Assembly (NCBI RefSeq): GCF_033723955.1
Contig: NZ_CP137555.1
Coordinates: 3,402,001-3,466,000, forward strand
From: Microbulbifer pacificus
GTDB lineage: Bacteria > Pseudomonadota > Gammaproteobacteria > Pseudomonadales > Cellvibrionaceae
Reading direction: 5' to 3'
DNA: 64,000 bases
In this document: one piece after another, positions 44,066 to 53,074 of the stretch
Position numbering within the stretch: position 1 is the first letter of the stretch
Layout of the letters: each line of letters opens with the position of its first letter
Notes under the pieces: generated by a model
The model's database searches: none
Told to the model about the DNA's origin: nothing
Seen by the model: the letters and a program-made list of their open reading frames with translations, nothing else
Translations under genes and position numbers: made by a program

Positions 44066-44527
44066 TCAAAGCGGGCTGACCACCAGGGTGTTGCCGGAAA
44101 TATTGAGTACCTTCACCCGTTCGCCAATGGCGATTTCGCTGGTACTCATGAACTGCCACTCGTCCTCCCCCAGAATTGGCGCAGGGAAGCGCAGGCGGCC
44201 GCGGGGCCTGCCGATATTGGATTCGATCACCGAGCCCACCTGGCCGGTGAGTGCCTCCATGGCCATGCCGGAGGTGGTGCGGTCTTTCCAGTTGGGCTTG
44301 ATGAATTTCAGCCACAACAGCACCAGCGCAACCGACAGGCCCGCCCACAGCAACAACTGCGCGGTGATGGGAATGCCCACCAGCATCAGCAACACGCCGA
44401 TGGCGAGTGCCGCGAGCCCGAACCAGAACAGGATAAAACCGGAAACAAAAATCTCCGCTGTGACCAGCAGCAGCCCCAGAACGAGCCAGTGCCAGTAGGC
44501 AATGTGTAGATTGAGCCATTCGAGCAT
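44066..44527 (-). CDS. NfeD-family membrane protein
   Basis: 153 residues: two or three membrane helices (about 10-75), then an OB-fold domain (about 90-150, Leu-Thr-Gly-Gln-Val-Gly ... Gly-Glu-Arg-Val-Lys-Val). It is the short NfeD type without a protease domain, the standard partner of the downstream SPFH protein. The ATG at 44527 is preferred over 44536 because AGGGAGA would overlap the earlier one. Confidence 0.9.
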   Translation of the reverse strand: MLEWLNLHIAYWHWLVLGLLLVTAEIFVSGFILFWFGLAALAIGVLLMLVGIPITAQLLLWAGLSVALVLLWLKFIKPNWKDRTTSGMAMEALTGQVGSVIESNIGRPRGRLRFPAPILGEDEWQFMSTSEIAIGERVKVLNISGNTLVVSPL

Positions 44528-44778
44528 AAAGGCCATTCTCCCTGTTGAACTCTGTAGCGAGCCTCAATGTAACCAGCTCGTGTAACAAACCCATCGATTA
44601 TGCCCCAAAGTCACAAGCCGGGAGCACTTTGCCGTTCCTGCCCTTTGGGGAAATCTTCATTCGGGTTATGTCCGGAGCTGTGTTTTCGTCCTCATAAAAA
44701 GTTCCCGCAAATTTCACAAATCCGCAGCAAATCTTTACCCCTGTGCAATACTTTTTGCAGGTAAGAGCGCGTTAATCC

Positions 44779-45573
44779 ATGCATCAATTTTGTGCGTTTG
44801 CACCCTTCAAATCACCTTCAGCATCAAGAGATATCACGGACGAAGATCTTATGCGAATGACTGCTAACCTGGCCCAGGGTCGATACCAGTACAGCTGCGA
44901 TGGGCGAACGATGCCGGTGCAGGACGACTGGCAGTTGGGACGCGACGACAAGGGCGGCCTGATGCTGGTCAGCCGTCGGCTGGTGGGCGAGCAGGGTCAT
45001 GGAATGGAAGTGCATGCCCTGATGAGTGCGGGTCTGGTCACCGAGTGCCGCGTGGTGTGGAAAGACGAGATGGACGAGGTAAACGCCCACTACCGTCTCG
45101 CCCCCGCTGCCGGCGAGGCACCCGCCATGGGCAACCCCATTGAGGCGGAGTGGACCGGTCCCAACGGGCTGCAGCAGAGCGTGCTTACCGGCAATAACCG
45201 TCTTTTGTTTCCGTTGATGCGGATCTTCATGGGGCCGCTGCTGCTGCGCCTGTGCGATATGGAATTCGGCGTGGAAGTGGTGACGCCGGATATTGTGGAT
45301 CCCTCCCAGCGCGGCAAGCTGCTGGCGCCGCGGGTGAATCACCGCCGTGCCGCCATACTCCCCGGAGATGCGAATATTCAGGGGGTACATGACCTGGGGC
45401 CGGATATCCGCGTTTTTTCCTATCTGGGTGATGAGGCCGAGCGCGACGCTTACTGTTTTGTGGACCAACGCGGCCTGCTGGTGGGCTACGACTGGCCGAG
45501 CAGCACCGGACGGTTGTGGCAGGTACGCCTGCGTGACCTGGAATGGTCTCCGGAACTGGTTTCCCTGTGCTGA
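44779..45573 (+). CDS. Conserved-looking hypothetical protein, 264 aa
   Basis: A soluble protein with no signal peptide or membrane helix; beta-rich N-terminal half (Tyr-Gln-Tyr-Ser-Cys-Asp-Gly-Arg) and Leu-Leu-Leu-Arg-Leu-Cys-Asp-Met-Glu-Phe-Gly in the middle. Coding character is good and composition matches its neighbours. The start may be the ATG at 44851 and not 44779. I do not recognise the family. It has its own upstream gap and lies 100 bases before the phospholipase gene. Confidence 0.7.
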   Translation: MHQFCAFAPFKSPSASRDITDEDLMRMTANLAQGRYQYSCDGRTMPVQDDWQLGRDDKGGLMLVSRRLVGEQGHGMEVHALMSAGLVTECRVVWKDEMDEVNAHYRLAPAAGEAPAMGNPIEAEWTGPNGLQQSVLTGNNRLLFPLMRIFMGPLLLRLCDMEFGVEVVTPDIVDPSQRGKLLAPRVNHRRAAILPGDANIQGVHDLGPDIRVFSYLGDEAERDAYCFVDQRGLLVGYDWPSSTGRLWQVRLRDLEWSPELVSLC

Positions 45574-45675
45574 AGTGCGCGCTGATCCGGAGTTGATCTG
45601 GATCTGACCCGCCGCACAACACCCGTTCACAAACCGTGTACACTGGCGCCCTGCATCTGCCCTGGAGCGCCTGTT

Positions 45676-46890
45676 TTGTCTGTACCCCGTAGCCATTTCC
45701 CTCTGAATCTTGTCAAACCGATAGCCCTGTTCCTGTTGTGTGGAGCCCAGTTCTCCTCGTACGCCTTTGCCCAGGAACCGGAGCCGAATCCGGATGGCGT
45801 TGCGCAAGAAGCAGAACCCGGGGCGGGAGAACTCGCCCCGCAGGGCGCGGAACAGGTCCCGCCGCCGGAGCGGGAAATCGAACTGCTGCAGATGGACGAC
45901 TCGCTGCAGAGCGAGGAGCGACGCCAGCAAAACTGCCTGCGGGAACAGCTGCTGACCGCGCCCGCCAATATCACCCTGGAAGAAATGCGTATCCGCTGCA
46001 AACTGGCGGTGATGCGCGACAACCCGCAAGCGGAAACCCCGCTTTTTGCCACGGTGCCGGAAGCGGAGTCGCCGGACGAGGGACAGGTTCTGTTCAGCAA
46101 GCGCGCCAAGGCCATTCGCGACGCGGCGGAAAACCCGTTTACGCTCGCCTCCCACAAGGTCAATTACCTGCTGCCGGCCACGTATAATCCGCATCCGAAC
46201 AAAGCGGGTCTCGAAGACGAGGTGCAAAACGGCGAGCCTCTCGACCTGGATTCGATGGAGGTGCAGTTTCAGCTCTCGGTGCAGGTGCCGGTGTGGCGGG
46301 GGTTCCTCGGCAAGGCGTCGTTCATGAGTGTCGCCTACACCAACCGCTCCTTCTGGCAGGCCTACAATTCCGACGATTCCTCGCCGTTTCGCGAGACCAA
46401 CCACGAGCCGGAACTGATCATGACCTGGCTGAATGACTGGACCGTGTTCGGGTTCCAGAACGTCGCCAACCAGCTCGCCATCAATCACCAGTCCAATGGC
46501 CGCAGCGAACCGTATTCCCGCAGCTGGAACCGGATTTACGCCAATTTTGTGTTTGAACACGACGAGTACTATCTCGCCTTCAAGCCCTGGTACCGCATAC
46601 GTGAAAGTCGCGAGGAGGACGACAATCCGGACCTGGAGTACTACCTCGGCCACTTCGAACTCACCGGCGGTGTGGAAATCGGGCAGCACGCGGTGTCGCT
46701 GATGCTGCGCAACAATTTGCGCTCGGACAACAAGGGCGCGGGCGAACTGCGCTGGAGCTTCCCCATGGGGCATCGGGTGCGCGGTTACGTGAAGTATTTC
46801 AATGGTTACGGCGAGAGCCTGATCGACTACGATGAGTCGGTACAGACTTTGGGCATCGGCTTCGAGCTGGCCCGGGGTACCGGAAGCTGA
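45676..46890 (+). CDS. pldA: Outer-membrane phospholipase A (OMPLA)
   Basis: 404 residues: signal peptide (to about residue 32), a long acidic Pro/Glu-rich segment (33-130) not found in E. coli PldA, and a 12-strand barrel with the catalytic His271-x-Ser273 and Asn285 in Asn-His-Gln-Ser-Asn-Gly ... Ser-Arg-Ser-Trp-Asn-Arg. Spacing of the three residues equals E. coli His142/Ser144/Asn156. It removes phospholipids from the outer leaflet under membrane stress. TTG start with TGGAG upstream. Confidence 0.93.
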   Translation: MSVPRSHFPLNLVKPIALFLLCGAQFSSYAFAQEPEPNPDGVAQEAEPGAGELAPQGAEQVPPPEREIELLQMDDSLQSEERRQQNCLREQLLTAPANITLEEMRIRCKLAVMRDNPQAETPLFATVPEAESPDEGQVLFSKRAKAIRDAAENPFTLASHKVNYLLPATYNPHPNKAGLEDEVQNGEPLDLDSMEVQFQLSVQVPVWRGFLGKASFMSVAYTNRSFWQAYNSDDSSPFRETNHEPELIMTWLNDWTVFGFQNVANQLAINHQSNGRSEPYSRSWNRIYANFVFEHDEYYLAFKPWYRIRESREEDDNPDLEYYLGHFELTGGVEIGQHAVSLMLRNNLRSDNKGAGELRWSFPMGHRVRGYVKYFNGYGESLIDYDESVQTLGIGFELARGTGS

Positions 46891-46912
46891 GATAAAACCG
46901 CAAGGTCCACGG

Positions 46913-47317
46913 ATGGGATTTGACGATACCTACAAACTGAGCGCCCATGCGGTGATCACCAATGACGAGGGTGGCGTGCTGCAAGTACGCGCCACCTACG
47001 CCGACAAATCCTGGGGTCTGCCTGGTGGTGCACTGGATCTCGGTGAAACCATACACGAGGCGCTGCATCGGGAGTGTCGTGAGGAGCTGGGGCGGGACAT
47101 CGTCATCGACTACCTGAGTGGCGTCTATTACCACCGGGTCTACAATTCGCACGTATTTATTTTTCGCGCGCACTTCAAGGGTAATGGGGGCATTACGCTG
47201 TCATCGGAGCATTCGGAATTCGAATATTTTCCGGTGAATGATTTGACGCCCGTACAGCAAGTGCGTGTGCAGCACTGCCTGCAATTCAATGGTGAAGTGC
47301 AGAGTGCCAAGTTCTGA
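46913..47317 (+). CDS. Nudix hydrolase
   Basis: 134 residues with an exact Nudix box Gly-x5-Glu-x7-Arg-Glu-x-x-Glu-Glu-x-Gly (about 41-63), giving Mg-dependent cleavage of a nucleoside diphosphate-X compound; the substrate is unknown. The ATG at 46913, 22 bases after the phospholipase stop, is preferred to an upstream in-frame start inside that gene. Short form with no extra domain. Confidence 0.92.
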   Translation: MGFDDTYKLSAHAVITNDEGGVLQVRATYADKSWGLPGGALDLGETIHEALHRECREELGRDIVIDYLSGVYYHRVYNSHVFIFRAHFKGNGGITLSSEHSEFEYFPVNDLTPVQQVRVQHCLQFNGEVQSAKF

Positions 47318-47456
47318 TGTGATCACATTTCCCATTGGTTGATTTTGCGTTTCGACCAATTTTCCGCATGAACCCCCAAATCATCGCAACTCTCCGTTTT
47401 CGTCGTCTGCCTCATTTAGTATCCGCCTTCTATGCTTAAAGATAAGAAGACGCGAT

Positions 47457-49466
47457 ATGGAAATGACGATGCCTGATCTGGGCAATCTGAGAGAGCAGCG
47501 CCAGCCACTGGAATGCCGGGTGGCACTGGTCAGTAATGACCGCGATCTCAGTTGCAATTGGGTGAGCGCGCTCAATACCACCGCCGCCCAGCATGAAAAT
47601 CCCCTGGGGTTGCGTTTCGAATCGGTGATGCACAGCGCGCTGGAAAATTACCTGCTGTCTGAGGACAAACTGCAGGCGCTGATCATCGATGCCGGCTGCA
47701 GTCCCGAAGAGTTGAAGGGGGCGGAGATACTGGCGGATCGCCTGCATGATCTGCGTGCGCAGCTGAATGTCTTTCTGGTGGCGCAGGATTCATTTCTGAG
47801 CGACCAGGGCGGTGCACCCGCTTCCGTGCGCAAGCGCTTTGATGAATTGTTTGACCGCCGCGAGTGTAACTTCAACCAGATGTTTCGCCTGGTACAGGCA
47901 TTCATCGCCCGCCGCGCTTCCACGCCATTTGCCGATACGCTGAAGGAATACGTATTCTCTGCCCGCGATGCCTGGCACACCCCCGGCCACTCCGGCGGTG
48001 ACAGCCTGCGCAATAGTCCCTGGGTAGGGGACTTCTACCGCTTTATGGGGGAGCATGTGTTCAACACGGATCTCTCGGTGTCGGTACAGGTACTGGACAG
48101 CCTGCTCGAGCCCCACTCGGTGATTCAGGAAGCCCAGGACCTGGCAGCCCAGGCTTTCGGTGCCGAGCACACCTTCTTCCTCACCAATGGTACGTCCACC
48201 GCCAACAAGGTGGTGATCCAGCAGATACTCGGTGGTGGCGGAAAAATCATTGTCGATCAGGCCTGTCACAAGTCGGTGCACCACGCGATTGTGATGAACC
48301 GGGTGGAACCGGTGTATCTGAAGTCCACCCTGCATCCCCAGTTCGGTATCTACGGCCCCGTGCGCCGCGCGGATATCGAAGCGGCGCTGGACGAACATCC
48401 GGATGCGGGGTTGCTGGTGATTACCTCCTGTACCTACGATGGCCTGCGCTACGACCTCAAACCCATCATCGACTACGCCCACGAGCGCGGTGTGAAGGTG
48501 CTGATCGATGAAGCCTGGTATGCCCACGGATATTTCCATACCGAACTGCGGCCGACGGCACTGGAGTGCGGTGCCGACTATGTCACCCAGAGCACACACA
48601 AGATGCTGTCGGCGTTTTCCCAGGCCAGCATGATTCACGTGCAGGACCCGGACTTCGACGAGTTCCGTTTCCGCGAGAACCTCAACATGTACGCTTCCAC
48701 GAGTCCGCAGTATCTGATGATTGCGAGCCTGGATGTAGCGCGCAAACAGATGGCGATGGAAGGTTACGGCCGCCTCCGTCACTGCTTGCAGATGGTGGAA
48801 ACCCTGCGTCGTGAAGTGGACGCCACCGGGGTTTTCCGCGCGCTTACCTGTGAAGACCTGATCCCGGCGCCACTCGCCAATGACAATATCCGCCTCGATC
48901 CCACCAAGGTCACCATTGATGTGACCGGCAGCGGCTTCTCCGGTAAGGAAATCCAGGTAAAACTGTTCGACCAGTTCGGCATTCAGGTGGAAAAAACCAC
49001 CTACAACACCATCACTGTACTGGTGACCATCGGCAGCACCGAAAGCAAATTACTGCGGCTGGTGCACGCGCTGAAGGAACTCGCGCGCAGCCCGCGTCGC
49101 CGCCGCCATATCAGCGCATCGCGCCAGCTGCCGGAATTCACCCGCCTGAGCTGTCTGCCTGCGGATGCCTATTTCGCCGAAACCGAAGAGCTGCCGCTGA
49201 TGGACAATGGCGTGGCGGCGGAGAAGAAACTGGTGGGGCGCACCTGCGCCGATGAGATCGTGCCCTATCCCCCGGGGATTCCAGTGCTGGTACCTGGGCA
49301 GGAAATCTCCGCGCAGATCGTGCAGTTCCTGCAGCAGTTGTTGCAGGGCCAGAACACCACGGAAATACACGGGCTGATCTTCCGCTCCGACGAGCCCATG
49401 TTGCGGGTGGTGAAAGGTTTCGAGAAACGCGCCGAAAAAGCCCCGCCCGCCAAGCCGGAAAAGTAA
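47457..49466 (+). CDS. Orn/Lys/Arg decarboxylase-family PLP enzyme
   Basis: 669 residues: an N-terminal receiver-like wing domain (about 20-130), a fold-type I PLP core with the Schiff-base lysine in Ser-Thr-His-Lys-Met-Leu (about 379-384), Asp-Glu-Ala-Trp-Tyr-Ala-His-Gly (about 344-351), and a C-terminal domain. It decarboxylates a basic amino acid to a polyamine precursor or acid-resistance amine. Sequence alone does not tell arginine from lysine or ornithine. There is no antiporter gene next to it, which argues for a biosynthetic role. Confidence 0.9.
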   Translation: MEMTMPDLGNLREQRQPLECRVALVSNDRDLSCNWVSALNTTAAQHENPLGLRFESVMHSALENYLLSEDKLQALIIDAGCSPEELKGAEILADRLHDLRAQLNVFLVAQDSFLSDQGGAPASVRKRFDELFDRRECNFNQMFRLVQAFIARRASTPFADTLKEYVFSARDAWHTPGHSGGDSLRNSPWVGDFYRFMGEHVFNTDLSVSVQVLDSLLEPHSVIQEAQDLAAQAFGAEHTFFLTNGTSTANKVVIQQILGGGGKIIVDQACHKSVHHAIVMNRVEPVYLKSTLHPQFGIYGPVRRADIEAALDEHPDAGLLVITSCTYDGLRYDLKPIIDYAHERGVKVLIDEAWYAHGYFHTELRPTALECGADYVTQSTHKMLSAFSQASMIHVQDPDFDEFRFRENLNMYASTSPQYLMIASLDVARKQMAMEGYGRLRHCLQMVETLRREVDATGVFRALTCEDLIPAPLANDNIRLDPTKVTIDVTGSGFSGKEIQVKLFDQFGIQVEKTTYNTITVLVTIGSTESKLLRLVHALKELARSPRRRRHISASRQLPEFTRLSCLPADAYFAETEELPLMDNGVAAEKKLVGRTCADEIVPYPPGIPVLVPGQEISAQIVQFLQQLLQGQNTTEIHGLIFRSDEPMLRVVKGFEKRAEKAPPAKPEK

Positions 49467-49500
49467 GCCACGAGCGGGCGATGCGAGGACCGTGCAGCCG

Positions 49501-50238
49501 ATGAATCAACCGGACAATTCGCCGCCTGCATGTATCCTTGTCGCCGGGGCCAGTGGTGGTCTCGGCGTCGCGTTATGCAGAGAGCTGATTGCACGGTTTC
49601 CCCGCGCAACACTGCTCACCGTCAGTCGTGGGGAGGTGCAACTGGCGCCGACCCAGTCTCACCTGAAAACCAATCTGAGCGACCCGGAATCGGTGGCTGC
49701 GACTGCCCAGTGGCTGCAATCGCAGCCACTTCCCAACTGGGTGATTAATTGCTGCGGCACACTGCACTGGGATGGGCACCTGCCGGAAAAAAACCTTTTG
49801 CAGTGTACCGATGAGGCACTGCTTCGCAGTATTTCTGTCAATGTACTGAGCCACCTGCACCTTGCCCAGGCACTGTCGCCGCAGCTGCGGCGACAGTCTC
49901 CACTCACCTGGGCGTCGCTGTCGGCCAAAGTCGGAAGCATCGAGGACAATGGCCTCGGTGGCTGGTACAGCTACCGCATGAGCAAGGCGGCCCTGAATAT
50001 GCTGGTGCGCAACCTTTCCATCGAGTGGGGGCGCAAACTCGATTCCTGCCGGGTGGTAGCGGTTCATCCCGGTACTACGGATACCGCGCTTTCGAAACCG
50101 TTTCAGAAAAATATTGCTGTAGACAAATTGTATGCGCCTGCCCTGAGTGCGGAGAGAGTGGTTTCTGTAATCGCAGGATTGCAGGATTCTGATACTGGCA
50201 AGCTGCTCTTTTGGGACGGCACCACCATACACTGGTAG
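49501..50238 (+). CDS. Short-chain dehydrogenase/reductase (C-factor-like)
   Basis: About 245 residues with Gly-Ala-Ser-Gly-Gly-Leu-Gly (cofactor), Asn-Cys-Cys-Gly in place of the usual Asn-Asn-Ala-Gly, Ser in Ser-Leu-Ser-Ala-Lys and the catalytic Tyr-Arg-Met-Ser-Lys. NAD(P)-dependent oxidoreductase; the substrate is unknown. It resembles the C-factor/CsgA-like group. The ATG at 49501 is used; a GTG at 49492 sits too close to the GAGGA ribosome site. Confidence 0.88.
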   Translation: MNQPDNSPPACILVAGASGGLGVALCRELIARFPRATLLTVSRGEVQLAPTQSHLKTNLSDPESVAATAQWLQSQPLPNWVINCCGTLHWDGHLPEKNLLQCTDEALLRSISVNVLSHLHLAQALSPQLRRQSPLTWASLSAKVGSIEDNGLGGWYSYRMSKAALNMLVRNLSIEWGRKLDSCRVVAVHPGTTDTALSKPFQKNIAVDKLYAPALSAERVVSVIAGLQDSDTGKLLFWDGTTIHW

Positions 50239-50252
50239 CGAGTGCTATGAAC

Positions 50253-50300
50253 AAGCCGCGTATCGCACGGGTAACACCGGCGCAGTACGCGGCTTTTTTT
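50253..50300 (+). terminator. Terminator after SDR gene
   Basis: AAGCCGCGTA pairs with TACGCGGCTT across a 23-base loop, followed by TTTTT. It also separates the SDR gene from the convergent phosphodiesterase. Confidence 0.8.
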
Positions 50301-50338
50301 ATTGCATCAACCCTAAATCTGAAACGACTTCGAGAGCA

Positions 50339-52099
50339 TCAGGGATTCAGCAGGCCAGGCCAGGTATCGCCATTGATACTTTTGGGGTAATCGCTATCCA
50401 CCTGATCGTTGCTGATGCCGTAGCGAATATAGCGCTGGTTGGTCAGGAAAAAATAGGCGCGGCTGTTGCTCCACTGGTGGGCTGCGGTGATCTCCGTGGC
50501 GTAGTCGGACATACCGGGCCAGGTGTTGTTGTTGATGGCCTTGGGGTAGCCCCCATCGATGCTGTCATTGGTCATGTCGTAGCGCAGGTAGCTGCCATCG
50601 GCCAGGAAGAAATACACCTTGCTGTTCGGCCATTTCAGTGCGGCGCGGATCTGCGTTGCGTAGGGAGCGAGTCCCGGCCAGGTATTGTTATTGACATGTT
50701 TGGGATAGCCGGGATCGACGCTGTCGCTGTTCAGGTCGTAGCGCAGATAGCGACCGTCTTCGAGAAAGAAATAGCCTTTGCTTCTACTGGCCTTGAAGGC
50801 TGCAACGATTTGATCGGCGTAATCCCCGAGTCCCGGCCAGGTGCTGTTAGAGATCGCCAGAGGGTAACCGCTGTCGGCGCTGTCACTGGTTTTGTTGTAG
50901 CGAACATACTGGCTGTCATCGCGAAAGTAGTAGGCGCGGCTGGTGCTCCAGTCCAGCGCTGCGGTGATATCCAGGCGGGTCTGCCGCAGTGCCACTGGGG
51001 TCTGGTCCTGAACGAATACAAAATCGGCGGTGCCGTGGAAGCTGCTCTGGTCCTGCCAGCTACGCGCGAGCGCATCCACGCTGTCAACGAGTTCGCCGTT
51101 GCGGTACACATCGACCTGGCCGGCAGTCTGCGCAAACCACTCTGCGGTGCTGTTGTCTCCGGGCAACAGTTTACGCGCGCCGGTATTGCCGAGTAGCGGG
51201 GTGCCATCCAGTTTCCAGTCGCGATCAAGACTGATGCCGAGGTGACGCAATACCGTGGGTGCAATGGCGGTCTGCGCGGAGCGTCCATACAGCCCGTCGA
51301 AATCGGTATTGCTGATATCGCTGATTTTTTCACTGTGCTCCAGGTTCAGTACCTGGTTACTTGCGATAAAAATGGTTTTCTCATTACTGGTCTGCGCACC
51401 ATGGTTGCAGCCGAGGGGGTCGCGCCCGTGGTCGGTGGTGACCAGTACCAACCAGTTGTCGCCCTGTGCGTTGCGCGCTTCCACGGCATCCAGCAGTTGG
51501 CCTAGCAGTGTATCAGTGCTGGTTATGCTGCTGTTGTAGGCGCTGCCGAAACAGTAGCTGTGGCCAGCGTGATCGGGTTCGTCCAGGTGCAGGAACAGGA
51601 AGTCCGGCGTACCGCTGTTGATCCGGGTAATGGCCTGGGCAGTCACCTGGTCATCGGAAAGGCCACTCAATACCAGGTCGGCGTTGCCCAGGTCCTGGGT
51701 AAAAAACTGGGTATTGATGGGACTCCAGTTAACGATACTGCCCACCCAGTGATTGCTGTCCGCATCCTTGATGCGCTTGAACAAGCTCGGAAATTCGTTG
51801 TTGGCTAAACCGGAACTGTTGGATGTCACCCGGTGCTTATTGGCCCATACGCCGGTGAGGATGGTGGACCAGCCGGGCCCACTGTACGTGGTCTGCTGGT
51901 TGGCGGCACCGTTGATACCACCGGTGTAGGCTTGTTCCACGCGCAGGCGATCGAAGTTGGGTGTATTCACGGACAGCAGTTTCTCGTACTGGAGTCCGTC
52001 GACGCCGATCAGCAAAACTTTATTGTTGGATTGGGCCTGCGCCACGGTGCAGCAGGCGATGGCCAGTAAGGCGCAACACCAATGTGTAACACGATTCAT
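50339..52099 (-). CDS. Secreted NPP-type phosphodiesterase with four hemopexin-like repeats
   Basis: 586 residues. Signal peptide 1-22. Residues 27-310 form an alkaline-phosphatase-superfamily NPP/phosphodiesterase domain: Gly-Val-Asp34-Gly, nucleophile region Gly-Pro-Gly-Trp-Ser-Thr (74-79), Asp-Glu-Pro-Asp-His-Ala-Gly-His (173-180), Thr-Asp223-His224-Gly and His233. Residues 380-583 are four 53-residue hemopexin-type repeats (each Tyr-Phe-Phe/Arg-Tyr ... Tyr-Pro ... Thr-Trp-Pro-Gly), likely a four-bladed propeller for binding. A GntR-type palindrome 35 bases upstream, shared with two phosphonate promoters, suggests it frees phosphonate from a conjugate. The substrate is inference. Confidence 0.85.
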   Translation of the reverse strand: MNRVTHWCCALLAIACCTVAQAQSNNKVLLIGVDGLQYEKLLSVNTPNFDRLRVEQAYTGGINGAANQQTTYSGPGWSTILTGVWANKHRVTSNSSGLANNEFPSLFKRIKDADSNHWVGSIVNWSPINTQFFTQDLGNADLVLSGLSDDQVTAQAITRINSGTPDFLFLHLDEPDHAGHSYCFGSAYNSSITSTDTLLGQLLDAVEARNAQGDNWLVLVTTDHGRDPLGCNHGAQTSNEKTIFIASNQVLNLEHSEKISDISNTDFDGLYGRSAQTAIAPTVLRHLGISLDRDWKLDGTPLLGNTGARKLLPGDNSTAEWFAQTAGQVDVYRNGELVDSVDALARSWQDQSSFHGTADFVFVQDQTPVALRQTRLDITAALDWSTSRAYYFRDDSQYVRYNKTSDSADSGYPLAISNSTWPGLGDYADQIVAAFKASRSKGYFFLEDGRYLRYDLNSDSVDPGYPKHVNNNTWPGLAPYATQIRAALKWPNSKVYFFLADGSYLRYDMTNDSIDGGYPKAINNNTWPGMSDYATEITAAHQWSNSRAYFFLTNQRYIRYGISNDQVDSDYPKSINGDTWPGLLNP

Positions 52100-52133
52100 G
52101 GATTTTCTTCCCGTTAATCTGTGATATGGAATG

Positions 52134-52147
52134 CTGGTCTAGACCAG
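52134..52147. promoter_or_regulatory. Phosphonate regulon operator 1 (phosphodiesterase)
   Basis: A perfect 14-base palindrome CTGGTCTAGACCAG lies 35 bases before the start of the hemopexin-phosphodiesterase gene. The same sequence recurs at 57114 and, with one change, at 57280. Confidence 0.75.
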
Positions 52148-52291
52148 GATTTCAGGTTAACGAGACAGGATGAAATGCCAGTGAAGCTGGCGTGACCTGA
52201 CAATGACTAAATGGAGAAAACAGAGGTAGAGGCGACAACGCGTTGTGCGCTGGTTCTCGCCTCGCAAAAGAAGGCTGAAATGGACGGGCTG

Positions 52292-52993
52292 TCAGCGGGT
52301 GGCGACTTCCATTTCAATGGCGTGTGGCAGCCAGTGCTCGACGTTGTAGTCGATCAAACGCTCCTGTGTGTCGTAGCGCAGGCGCAGAATTTTCAGGCCA
52401 AGGGCACCTGCGTGAATTCCCAGTGGTTCCGCATAGCACTCTTCGAGATGTCCCATCTGGATATTGCACTGCTCGCGGCTGACAGATACGCCGTAACGGG
52501 CGTGTAGTTGCGCGGTAACAGAACCGGACAGGTCCAGCTCTTCCACGCCGCAAAAACGCTCTATGGGTAAAAAGCTGTCTTCCACCATCACTGCGCGTCC
52601 GTCGAGGCTGCGCACCCGGCGCAGTGCGTAAAAACGACTGGATTTTTCCTGGCCAAACGCTTGGTAAATTTCCCGACGCTGTTGCTGACGGCGCAGTTGC
52701 AATACCCGGGTGCTGGGGTGGAATCCTTGCTCTTCCGCCATGCGATTGAAATCCACCTTGTGTGCCGGCTTCATCACAAAGCGCTGCGGCGCGACAAACC
52801 AGCCGCGGCGGTTTTGCCGGTAAATCAGTCCTTCGCCTTCCAGGCGATTCAGTCCGTCACGCAGGGTGATACGGGTTAATTGCAGGTGCTCGGCCAGCTC
52901 GCGCTCAGAAGGCAGTTTCTCATTCGCTGCCAGGCGGCCGCCTCCGATCAGGCTACAGATATGGGTTTTGATGTCGTCGTAGGCGAGGGACAC
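52292..52993 (-). CDS. GntR/HutC-family regulator (PhnR-like)
   Basis: 233 residues: N-terminal GntR winged helix (about 5-70, Leu-Pro-Ser-Glu-Arg-Glu-Leu-Ala-Glu-His-Leu) and a C-terminal UTRA ligand-binding domain (about 90-230). The family includes regulators of 2-aminoethylphosphonate use. It is the last gene behind phnX, and is the best candidate to bind the three CTGGTCTAGACCAG sites. Repression relieved by a phosphonate is the expected mode. GTG start. Confidence 0.88.
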   Translation of the reverse strand: MSLAYDDIKTHICSLIGGGRLAANEKLPSERELAEHLQLTRITLRDGLNRLEGEGLIYRQNRRGWFVAPQRFVMKPAHKVDFNRMAEEQGFHPSTRVLQLRRQQQRREIYQAFGQEKSSRFYALRRVRSLDGRAVMVEDSFLPIERFCGVEELDLSGSVTAQLHARYGVSVSREQCNIQMGHLEECYAEPLGIHAGALGLKILRLRYDTQERLIDYNVEHWLPHAIEMEVATR

Positions 52994-53014
52994 AATACTT
53001 CACTCAAACAAGGG

Positions 53015-53058
53015 GATGCGGCCATATCCTAACTCATAGGGAGCGAGCTGGCCGCATC
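53015..53058. repeat. Long-loop inverted repeat between phnX and the regulator gene
   Basis: GATGCGGCCA and TGGCCGCATC are perfect 10-base arms around a 24-base loop. It fills the gap between the phnX stop and the regulator start. With no T-run it may be an RNA-processing hairpin or partial attenuator that lowers regulator expression. Confidence 0.45.
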
Positions 53059-53074
53059 AAAAACAACGGAAAAA

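Noticed and set aside
44824..46773. 649-residue frame antisense to the hypothetical gene and pldA
   Set aside because: pldA has an intact catalytic triad on the plus strand; the antisense frame shows no domain.
50351..50959. Tandem DNA repeat at the 3' end of the phosphodiesterase gene
   Set aside because: The repeat exists at protein level only; the DNA copies have diverged, so it is an old domain duplication and not a variable tandem repeat.
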